Shown here piece by piece: positions 1 through 5,535 of a stretch of DNA of 8,582 nucleotides. Below the pieces are notes generated by a model that saw only the letters and a list, made by a program, of their open reading frames with translations, made no database searches and was not told where the DNA came from. Source of the DNA: CAYNEL01 sp964396225 (GTDB lineage Bacteria; Patescibacteriota; Minisyncoccia; Moranbacterales; UBA1568); NCBI GenBank assembly GCA_964396225.1, contig CAYNEL010000038.1, positions 1 through 8,582 of the forward strand, written 5' to 3'. How positions within the stretch are numbered: the stretch's first letter is position 1; every line of letters starts with the position of its first letter. The translations under genes were made by a program, and so were the position numbers.

Positions 1-1
1 G

Positions 2-1069
2 CTTTCCAACGTACTCGTGATGGTGCCGTATCATGAGGACTTCCTGACCGCGCTCAAGATCGCCTACCTCTATATCGTCAAGATTTTCGTGCCCGTCGGC
101 CTGACCGCCTCCTACCACTTCAAGACGGTCACTATCGTTGGCAACCTCTTTTATTCCTGGCGGGCGATGCTCGGCCTCGCTTTGCTCGGCACGCTCTGCT
201 TCCTGGCTGTCTGGAAGAAGACCCGGGCCACCGCTCTCGGTGTCGGGGCACTCACTTTCCTCGTCCTCTATTTCCCGAGCTCGCAGTTCGTCTTCCAGGG
301 TGGGGATATTATGGGGGAGCGCTGGATGTATCTGCCGTCGGTCGGCCTCGCGATGGTGGCCGGGTGGCTCCTCGCTTGGCTGTACGGACGGAAACGGCAA
401 GTGACTATCATCCTCTTCACGGTACTCCTCGCTTGGTACGCCTCCGTCCTCATCCCGCGGAACCTCGTCTGGCGGACGGAGCTCTCGCTTTTCGAGAGCA
501 TGGTGCGGGATTCGCCTCGGAGCGTCCGCGGGTATTCGGCCCTGGCCCAGTATTATTTCGAGCACGGGCAGTACCTGAAGGCGGAGGAATTCGTGAACAA
601 AGGCTTGGCTATTTCAAACCAAGAGCCCAATCTCTATGTGGTGTCGGCCTCCATTGCTTACGTTTTCGGTAAGTATGAATCGGCTGAAAAACTGATCAGG
701 CAGGCTCTCGAACTGGACACCTTTTCATCAGTGGCAGTCCAGAATTATCCGCGCATTCTTTTCGCCCAAGGGAAGTATGGAGAGGCGTTGACTTGGTTCG
801 ACGGTTTTGTTTCCCAGTTGCCGCCGTCCAAGATAGGCTTTGCTGACAGGCTGCTCTACGCCACGCTCCTCACCAAGACGGGGAATTACGACCAAAGCCT
901 GCTCTATATCGGGAGCGAGCTGGCCGCTTCGGCCGATCATCCTGACCAGCGGAAGCTGGTCACCGTCAATCTCTACCGGATAGGAAGGGAGGAGGAGGCC
1001 TTCCGGTATTTCGGCGCAGAGACGGATGAGGAGAAGGCGGAGATGGTGAGGTGGGTGGAAAATTTTTGA
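2..1069 (+). CDS. TMTC/DUF1736-like membrane glycosyltransferase with C-terminal TPRs (5' partial)
   Basis: The reading frame is open to the left edge (L-S-N-V-L precede the first GTG at 17 and ATG at 20), so the true start lies outside and this is the C-terminal part. Counting from the GTG at 17, residues 11-35 (TALKIAYLYIVKIF then LTASYHF) match the DUF1736 region of TMTC proteins. About four hydrophobic segments follow (near 50-66, 71-88, 108-124, 129-146), with GERWMYLPSVG at 100-110 resembling the family's ERxxYLPSxG motif. From about residue 170 the protein is soluble and helical in TPR style (YSALAQYYFEHGQYLKAEEF, YVFGKYESAEKLIRQALEL, FAQGKYGEALTWF). Eukaryotic TMTCs are ER O-mannosyltransferases using lipid-linked mannose, while bacterial relatives are mostly uncharacterised. 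I infer transfer of a lipid-linked sugar to a protein or glycan outside the membrane, in keeping with the downstream glycosyltransferases. The family call is firm; donor and acceptor are unknown. Confidence 0.82.
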   Translation, partial: LSNVLVMVPYHEDFLTALKIAYLYIVKIFVPVGLTASYHFKTVTIVGNLFYSWRAMLGLALLGTLCFLAVWKKTRATALGVGALTFLVLYFPSSQFVFQGGDIMGERWMYLPSVGLAMVAGWLLAWLYGRKRQVTIILFTVLLAWYASVLIPRNLVWRTELSLFESMVRDSPRSVRGYSALAQYYFEHGQYLKAEEFVNKGLAISNQEPNLYVVSASIAYVFGKYESAEKLIRQALELDTFSSVAVQNYPRILFAQGKYGEALTWFDGFVSQLPPSKIGFADRLLYATLLTKTGNYDQSLLYIGSELAASADHPDQRKLVTVNLYRIGREEEAFRYFGAETDEEKAEMVRWVENF

Positions 1070-1080
1070 CAGGCAGAGAC

Positions 1081-1305
1081 ATGATGCGCCCTATAGGGAG
1101 AACCCTGCTCTCCGGATGGATGGCTTTCGGGGGGATGCTGGAGCTGGTCGTGACCGGTCTCGTCTTTACCCTGCTCTACCTCATCGTCATCGGGCCGGCC
1201 GCCTTGTGGCGGCGTGTTTTCTCTCGGCGGCCGGCGTACCGCGGGGAGTGGGTGGAGAAATCCTCACCCGAGCCGGCTCTCGAGCGTCTCGAGCGGCAAT
1301 TCTGA
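1081..1305 (+). CDS. Small SxtJ-like membrane protein (half-length)
   Basis: This 74-residue protein has one strong membrane segment (about residues 20-42, ELVVTGLVFTLLYLIVIGPA) followed by a basic stretch ALWRRVFSRR and a short charged tail. From memory, GWMAFGGMLE...GPAALWRRVFSRR resembles the C-terminal half of SxtJ family proteins (W-x-x-F-G...P-x-x-L-x-x-R), which are usually about 130 residues with several membrane segments. If so, the N-terminal half is absent. It lies 7 bases before the carbamoyltransferase, the usual partner of SxtJ proteins, which supports the call. The start is uncertain. ATG 1081 or 1084 lacks a clear ribosome site. GTG 1051 in the same frame has GGAG eight bases upstream and would overlap the previous gene by 19 bases, adding MGGKFLTGRD. 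The role is unknown; perhaps it anchors or assists the carbamoyltransferase at the membrane. Confidence 0.62.
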   Translation: MMRPIGRTLLSGWMAFGGMLELVVTGLVFTLLYLIVIGPAALWRRVFSRRPAYRGEWVEKSSPEPALERLERQF

Positions 1306-1312
1306 ATACCCT

Positions 1313-3097
1313 ATGGCTCACCGGCGGACCGTCATCCTGGGGATCTCCTGCTTCTACCACGACGCGGCCGCCGCGGTGTTGGTGGACGGCGTGGTGGTGG
1401 CCGCGGCCGAGGAGGAGCGCTTCAGCCGGCTCAAGCACGACAGCGGTTTCCCGGTCCAGGCCGCCCGCTTCTGTCTCGCGCAGGCAGGCCTCGGGATAGG
1501 GGAGGTGGACTATGTCGTCTTCTACGACAAACCACTTCTCAAGCTTGAGCGCCTCATCGAGACTCATTTCTGGCACTGGCCGCGCGGCCTGGCCGCATTC
1601 GTAGTGGCTATGCGGGCTACCTTTGGCGGGAAACTCTGGGTGGAGCACGCGGTCGCCCGCCATCTCGGTTACCAGGGGAAGGTGCTCTACGCCGAGCACC
1701 ACCTTTCCCACGCCGCGAGCGCCTACTACGCTTCGCCTTTCGACGAGGCGGCGGTGGTGACGCTCGACGGGGTGGGCGAGTGGGACACCACTACCATCGG
1801 CTACGGGCGCGGCCGCTCGCTCACCCTCTCGCACTCCATCCACTTCCCGCATTCGCTCGGTCTCCTCTACTCCGCCATCACCGCCTACCTCGGTTTCCGG
1901 GTGAACGACGGCGAGTACAAGGTGATGGGACTGGCGCCCTACGGCGATCCGGAGCGCTATGCTCCGCATTTCCGGCGGCTTATCGCTCTCCGCGAAGACG
2001 GGAGCTTCGCCCTCGACGGGCGGTATTTCGCCTACGAGTACGGGCTCCGGATGTTCACGCCCGCCTTGGTCCGGCTCTTCGGTTTCCCGCCGAGGAAGCT
2101 GGGCGGGCCGCTCATCCAGGAGCATCGGGACATCGCCGCCGCTCTCCAGAAGACCATCGAGGCAGCGGTGCTCGGCATCGCCCGCCGGGCCAAATCCCTC
2201 CATCCCGAAGCGCGCAATCTCTGTCTGGCGGGTGGGGTGGCCCTCAATTGCGTGGCCAACGGACGGCTCCTCCGCTCGGGATTGTTCGATGATATTTATG
2301 TTTTTCCGGCGGCCGGAGATGCCGGCGGGGCGGTGGGGGCGGCGGCCTATGTCTACTACGCCGTCCTGGGACACCCTCGGCAGGGAAGTGTGATGCCTTC
2401 CACCGCGCTCGGTCCGAAGTTCTCGGATGAAGAAGTCGGTGAGGCTCTCCGCCGGAGCGGTTTGGACCGGCAGGAGGGCATCCGTGTCATCCGTCTTCCC
2501 GACGACGAGGCGCTCGTCGTCGAGACGGCCCGTCTCCTGGCCGAGGACTGTGTGGTCGGGTGGTTCCAAGGGCGGATGGAGTTCGGGCCGCGGGCGCTCG
2601 GCCATCGCTCCATCCTGGCCGATCCGAGACGACGGGAGAACTGGCCGCGCGTCAATCGGAAGATCAAGTTCCGCGAGTCGTTCCGGCCCTTCGCGCCGGC
2701 GGTACTGCGCGAGCGGGCGGACGAGTATTTCGATCTTCAAGGGAAAGCCAGCCCCGCTATGCTCTTCACCGCGCCCGTGCGGACCGATGACATCCCCGCC
2801 GTCACCCATGTGGACGGCTCAGCCAGGATCCAGACGGTGGAGCGGGCGGATCACCCCCTGTTCCATTCGCTCCTCTCGGCTTTCGACCGACTGACCGGCT
2901 GTCCGGTGCTCATCAACACGTCTTTCAATGTGGCGGACGAACCCATCGTCCGTACGCCTGAGGAAGCCATTCGGTGCTTCCTCCGAACCGATATGGACGA
3001 TCTCGCCATCGGACGCTGGCTGATATCAAAAACCAGACTCTCGCGGACGGCCGATCCAGAAGCGGCTGGAAAAGTACCGGAAAAAGAGGTAAAATAG
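1313..3097 (+). CDS. Carbamoyltransferase, NodU/CmcH/TobZ/SxtI family
   Basis: This 594-residue protein has the full length and all landmarks of the O-carbamoyltransferase family, which moves a carbamoyl group from carbamoyl phosphate through carbamoyladenylate to a hydroxyl, often on a sugar. The N-terminal Kae1-like domain opens with ILGISCFYHDAAAAVL (HD at 16-17) and AAEEERFSRLKHD. It has HHLSHAASAYY at 129-139, whose H129/H133 pair fits the family's metal-binding H-x3-H, then LDGVGE (151-156), GEYKVMGLAPYG (200-211), LAGGVALNC (305-313) and GDAGGAVGAA (335-344). The C-terminal YrdC-like region carries FGPRALGHRSILADPR (424-439) and LINTSFN (533-539). The frame is open upstream to 1214, but homology begins at once after ATG 1313, seven bases past the previous stop, so that start was chosen. 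It has no Shine-Dalgarno, only CCCT directly before the ATG. The substrate is unknown; surface-glycan sugars are likely from the neighbours. Confidence 0.95.
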   Translation: MAHRRTVILGISCFYHDAAAAVLVDGVVVAAAEEERFSRLKHDSGFPVQAARFCLAQAGLGIGEVDYVVFYDKPLLKLERLIETHFWHWPRGLAAFVVAMRATFGGKLWVEHAVARHLGYQGKVLYAEHHLSHAASAYYASPFDEAAVVTLDGVGEWDTTTIGYGRGRSLTLSHSIHFPHSLGLLYSAITAYLGFRVNDGEYKVMGLAPYGDPERYAPHFRRLIALREDGSFALDGRYFAYEYGLRMFTPALVRLFGFPPRKLGGPLIQEHRDIAAALQKTIEAAVLGIARRAKSLHPEARNLCLAGGVALNCVANGRLLRSGLFDDIYVFPAAGDAGGAVGAAAYVYYAVLGHPRQGSVMPSTALGPKFSDEEVGEALRRSGLDRQEGIRVIRLPDDEALVVETARLLAEDCVVGWFQGRMEFGPRALGHRSILADPRRRENWPRVNRKIKFRESFRPFAPAVLRERADEYFDLQGKASPAMLFTAPVRTDDIPAVTHVDGSARIQTVERADHPLFHSLLSAFDRLTGCPVLINTSFNVADEPIVRTPEEAIRCFLRTDMDDLAIGRWLISKTRLSRTADPEAAGKVPEKEVK

Positions 3098-3107
3098 AGC
3101 GGACCCT

Positions 3108-3281
3108 ATGTCTTTCCTTTTCGCCAAAAAACTCAAGGTCTTCCGGGAGCTGTGGCTATTTGCCCGGGCCCATCGGAGCTTTATGCTGTTTCAGGTGATG
3201 TTCGTCATCATCCTCGCCGGCCTCCTCCTCTTCATCGCCCAGGGTACGGTGGTGGCTCCGTTCATCTATACCGTGTTCTGA
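3108..3281 (+). CDS. DUF5989/SxtK-like small membrane protein
   Basis: A 57-residue gene lies between the carbamoyltransferase and the first SGNH gene, short enough to be missed by ORF finders with a 60-residue cut-off. It reads MSFLFAKKLKVFRELWLFA, then a basic patch (RAHR), one long membrane segment (about residues 25-44, rich in I, L, V and F) and ends AQGTVVAPFIYTVF. That layout, with the ending AQGxxxAPFIYTxF, matches what I recall of DUF5989 proteins, about 50 residues long and found next to carbamoyltransferases, the group to which SxtK of saxitoxin clusters seems to belong. The function is unknown; a membrane partner of the carbamoyltransferase is a reasonable guess. It begins 10 bases after the carbamoyltransferase stop and ends 10 bases before the next ATG, so it is almost surely co-transcribed. 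The start has only a weak GAGCGG upstream and the CCCT-ATG context. Confidence 0.85.
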   Translation: MSFLFAKKLKVFRELWLFARAHRSFMLFQVMFVIILAGLLLFIAQGTVVAPFIYTVF

Positions 3282-3291
3282 TGCTTTCCCT

Positions 3292-4383
3292 ATGGAGTCA
3301 CAGCCCGCCATGTCACCCGCTCCGTCGGGCGCGACACCGAATATCCTCCAGTGGATCGTCCTGGCCCAGTGTCTCGTCCTGCTTTTCATAGCCAGCTGGT
3401 ATCTCTTCGGCCGGCGTGATCAAGTGATCGTGGACCAAGAGGCAGGCCGAGCGTTCAATGAGGCGGCCTGGGAGGCGTCCTATGCCGAGCGGGGATTGCC
3501 GATACCGCCGGGCGGTCCGCGCGAGGGGTATTGGGCAGCTCGCTTAAATGAGAAAATCTACGATCCGGTGCTTGTCTGGCGACATGCCGAACAGGATATC
3601 CCCAGCCTGGTCTCCATTGACGCCAACGGCTTCCAGTATGCCCGGGCCAAGGGCGGGGAGCCTCTCAAGCTGATGATCCTCGGCGGGAGCGTGGCCTTCG
3701 GCGCTTACGCCTCCGACGAAGCGCACACCTATTATGCGCGTCTCCGGGACATGCTCGCCGAGCGAGGGGTGCCGGTGGATATCACGGTGGTCGCGGCAGG
3801 CGCGTGGAAGACGGTCCAATCGACGGCGGCTTTCAGGAAGCACTATGACGCGGTCCGGCCGGATATGGTCATATTCTTCAATGGCTTGAATTCGCTCACA
3901 GTCGGTTCCAATGCCGAGACGCTCTATGGACAGCCGACTATAACTGAGGGTGGCGAGCTGGTGCTGATAGAAAACACACAGGACTACGATGCCCGGGCCG
4001 AGAAATACATCGAGATGATGTCCGGAGCCAGGGCCTTCGCCCGCTCCGCGGGTATCGCGCTGACCGTCGTGCTCCAGCCGGCCCCATTCGAGAAGCGAAT
4101 CCGCTCTCAACTAGAGGAGTCGATTTTCACCGAGTACAGGAAGATATATGGACCGGGAGAGAATCTGCGGACAGGGTATCAGACGATGCGGGAAGCGATG
4201 GACGGGCTCGCCCAGGCCAGCTCACGCACCCACTTCCTCGACCTCTCCCGCGTCTTCAATGAGGAGACGGCCACCACTTTCGCCGATATGTGGCATTTCA
4301 GCGATCCTGGCCACGAGATCGTGGCTGAGGCGATGGCGGATTTCCTCGAGCCCATCCTCCGTACCGAGAGGGGGATCAAGTAG
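3292..4383 (+). CDS. Membrane-anchored SGNH/GDSL-fold hydrolase or acyltransferase, copy 1
   Basis: This is a 363-residue protein with an N-terminal membrane segment (about residues 19-39) and no evident signal peptidase site. The rest is therefore probably outside the membrane as a type II anchored domain. SGNH blocks are visible: block I LMILGGSVAFG with likely nucleophile Ser133, block II Gly170 in VVAAGAW, block III FFNGLN with Asn200, and block V ADMWHFSDPGHEI with Asp332 and His335 as the D-x-x-H pair. Residue 201 is Ser where the second copy has the usual Asp of G-x-N-D. The approach ANGFQYARAKGG also resembles the NxxGFR region common in this group. Such enzymes add or remove O-acyl groups on glycans, and SxtL, a GDSL protein in saxitoxin clusters, has been proposed as a decarbamoylase. 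The role here, on a carbamoylated or acylated surface glycan, is inference. Residues 62-173 are encoded by DNA identical to copy 2. Confidence 0.85.
   Translation: MESQPAMSPAPSGATPNILQWIVLAQCLVLLFIASWYLFGRRDQVIVDQEAGRAFNEAAWEASYAERGLPIPPGGPREGYWAARLNEKIYDPVLVWRHAEQDIPSLVSIDANGFQYARAKGGEPLKLMILGGSVAFGAYASDEAHTYYARLRDMLAERGVPVDITVVAAGAWKTVQSTAAFRKHYDAVRPDMVIFFNGLNSLTVGSNAETLYGQPTITEGGELVLIENTQDYDARAEKYIEMMSGARAFARSAGIALTVVLQPAPFEKRIRSQLEESIFTEYRKIYGPGENLRTGYQTMREAMDGLAQASSRTHFLDLSRVFNEETATTFADMWHFSDPGHEIVAEAMADFLEPILRTERGIK
3473..3811 (+). repeat. 339-bp perfect direct repeat, copy A
   Basis: Every base matches 4613-4951 at a constant offset of 1140. The repeat is wholly coding, in the same frame in both SGNH genes, and covers residues 62-173 of copy 1, including the catalytic-serine motif. 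Identity stops sharply: bases 3472 and 3812 differ from their counterparts and the flanks are strongly diverged. It has no inverted ends or transposase, so it is not an insertion sequence. It looks like a gene-conversion tract. Confidence 0.97.
4270..4359 (+). repeat. Near-identical 90-bp direct repeat (block V), copy A
   Basis: It matches 5404-5493 (offset 1134) at 88 of 90 bases. The two differences, at 4308 and 4344, are both silent (Pro and Phe codons). It encodes ATTFADMWHFSDPGHEI and onward to FLEPIL, the D-x-x-H catalytic block of the SGNH fold. It is separated from the 339-bp block by about 460 bases of well-diverged sequence, so it may be a second, slightly older conversion tract. 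Confidence 0.93.
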
Positions 4384-4421
4384 TTTCATGAGACGGAATC
4401 GGCATGGGCGATACCACGAGC

Positions 4422-4426
4422 GGAGG
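4422..4426 (+). promoter_or_regulatory. Shine-Dalgarno site of SGNH copy 2
   Basis: GGAGG lies eight bases before ATG 4435. It is the only strong, well-spaced ribosome binding site I find in front of a gene start in this window, apart from a possible GGAG before the doubtful GTG at 1051. It fixes the start of copy 2. The 51-base gap it sits in holds no visible terminator or convincing promoter. Confidence 0.7.
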
Positions 4427-4434
4427 ACTGCGCC

Positions 4435-5535
4435 ATGACTATTGTCTCTATGCCACCAAGTTCAGCTGTGTCTACGGCATCGCGTATCTCGATCTTCAAG
4501 TGGATCATCCTCGTCCAGGCACTGCTACTCCTGGCTCTGGGCGCATATTTCTTGGTGCGCGGCAAATCCGCGGATGTAGAAAAGAGTTTTGCAATCAATG
4601 AGAAAGCTTGGCAGGCGTCCTATGCCGAGCGGGGATTGCCGATACCGCCGGGCGGTCCGCGCGAGGGGTATTGGGCAGCTCGCTTAAATGAGAAAATCTA
4701 CGATCCGGTGCTTGTCTGGCGACATGCCGAACAGGATATCCCCAGCCTGGTCTCCATTGACGCCAACGGCTTCCAGTATGCCCGGGCCAAGGGCGGGGAG
4801 CCTCTCAAGCTGATGATCCTCGGCGGGAGCGTGGCCTTCGGCGCTTACGCCTCCGACGAAGCGCACACCTATTATGCGCGTCTCCGGGACATGCTCGCCG
4901 AGCGAGGGGTGCCGGTGGATATCACGGTGGTCGCGGCAGGCGCGTGGAAGAGCGGCCAGGAGGTTTCGGCTCTTGAAACGTATTTCGAAAGAATCAATCC
5001 GGACGCGGTATTGTTTTTCAGTGGCTTGAACGACCTGACGCTCGGGGCGACCGCCTATGCGAAGTATGGTCAGCAGGTCAGGACAAGTGAGGGGTCGGAG
5101 TGGTCGGTCCATTACCACGAGCATGATTATGATGCGAGAGTCAGATTGTTTTTTGAAAACCTGGAAAAAATCAAAGCTTTTTCTGTGGACAAGGATACGC
5201 AGATCCTCTTTTCCCTCCAGCCGGCTTTGTTTGAGAAAAGGAAGCAATCCGATGTCGAGAACGAAATCAACGATTTGTACAACAAGCATCTTGGTCCGAA
5301 CGATGCGCTTCGGGAAAGTTACATGGCCATGGGGAAGGGTCTAGCCGAATCTTTCAATGGCTCAGGATTCCTCGATCTCTCCCGTATTTTTGATGGGGAG
5401 AGCGCCACCACTTTCGCCGATATGTGGCATTTCAGCGATCCCGGCCACGAGATCGTGGCTGAGGCGATGGCGGATTTTCTCGAGCCCATCCTCGCGGAAG
5501 AGCTGTCCGCGAAGCAATCTGCAACTTCCCGATGA
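4435..5535 (+). CDS. Membrane-anchored SGNH/GDSL-fold hydrolase or acyltransferase, copy 2
   Basis: This 366-residue paralogue of the preceding gene has the same plan: a membrane segment near residues 21-42 (FKWIILVQALLLLALGAYFL), then an extracytoplasmic SGNH domain. The blocks are GGSVAFG with Ser132, Gly169 in VVAAGAW, FFSGLND at 194-200 with the full G-x-N-D motif, and ADMWH with Asp329 and His332. Unlike copy 1 it keeps the Asp after the Asn, so it is the more canonical of the two. It is a mosaic: residues 61-172 come from a 67% GC block identical to copy 1, whereas 5101-5280 is only about 43% GC by count and its protein differs widely from copy 1. The start follows a clear GGAGG. The stop overlaps the next start (ATGA), implying translational coupling. 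Substrate is unknown; different acyl or acceptor specificity from copy 1 is plausible because the middle region differs most. Confidence 0.85.
   Translation: MTIVSMPPSSAVSTASRISIFKWIILVQALLLLALGAYFLVRGKSADVEKSFAINEKAWQASYAERGLPIPPGGPREGYWAARLNEKIYDPVLVWRHAEQDIPSLVSIDANGFQYARAKGGEPLKLMILGGSVAFGAYASDEAHTYYARLRDMLAERGVPVDITVVAAGAWKSGQEVSALETYFERINPDAVLFFSGLNDLTLGATAYAKYGQQVRTSEGSEWSVHYHEHDYDARVRLFFENLEKIKAFSVDKDTQILFSLQPALFEKRKQSDVENEINDLYNKHLGPNDALRESYMAMGKGLAESFNGSGFLDLSRIFDGESATTFADMWHFSDPGHEIVAEAMADFLEPILAEELSAKQSATSR
4613..4951 (+). repeat. 339-bp perfect direct repeat, copy B
   Basis: This is the second copy of the block at 3473-3811, with no mismatch over 339 bases, encoding residues 61-172 of SGNH copy 2. 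Bases just outside (4612 and 4952) already differ. GC of the central 180 bases is 67%, against 43% at 5101-5280 of the same gene, which suggests this segment was copied in from SGNH copy 1. Confidence 0.97.
5404..5493 (+). repeat. Near-identical 90-bp direct repeat (block V), copy B
   Basis: This is the counterpart of 4270-4359, with two silent differences in 90 bases. It encodes the D-x-x-H block and the following helix. The tails after it (REEL-like in this copy, TERGIK in the other) are unrelated. Confidence 0.93.

Noticed and set aside
1214..1312. N-terminal extension of the carbamoyltransferase to ATG 1214
   Set aside because: It would overlap the SxtJ-like gene by 92 bases and adds 33 residues of low-complexity, non-homologous sequence; the family begins right after ATG 1313.
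1187..2809. 540-residue open frame on the minus strand across the carbamoyltransferase
   Set aside because: The plus-strand gene has all family motifs; the antisense frame is rich in R, E, P, H and G with no recognisable domain, as expected of the mirror of GC-rich coding DNA.
4384..4434. Possible promoter or terminator between the SGNH genes
   Set aside because: No inverted repeat followed by a T run and no convincing -35/-10 pair; only the GGAGG ribosome site can be supported.
3473..4951. The 339-bp repeat as an insertion sequence, transposon end or MITE
   Set aside because: It is in-frame coding sequence with SGNH motifs and has no terminal inverted repeats, target duplications or transposase.
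3544..5289. Two minus-strand frames (3544-4110 and 4684-5289) sharing a long identical part
   Set aside because: They are similar only because they lie opposite the 339-bp repeat; both are shadows of the SGNH genes.
1081..5535. A saxitoxin biosynthesis cluster
   Set aside because: Only the carbamoyltransferase-associated genes resemble sxt genes; no polyketide-like SxtA, amidinotransferase or Rieske oxygenase gene is present, and the neighbours are glycosyltransferases.
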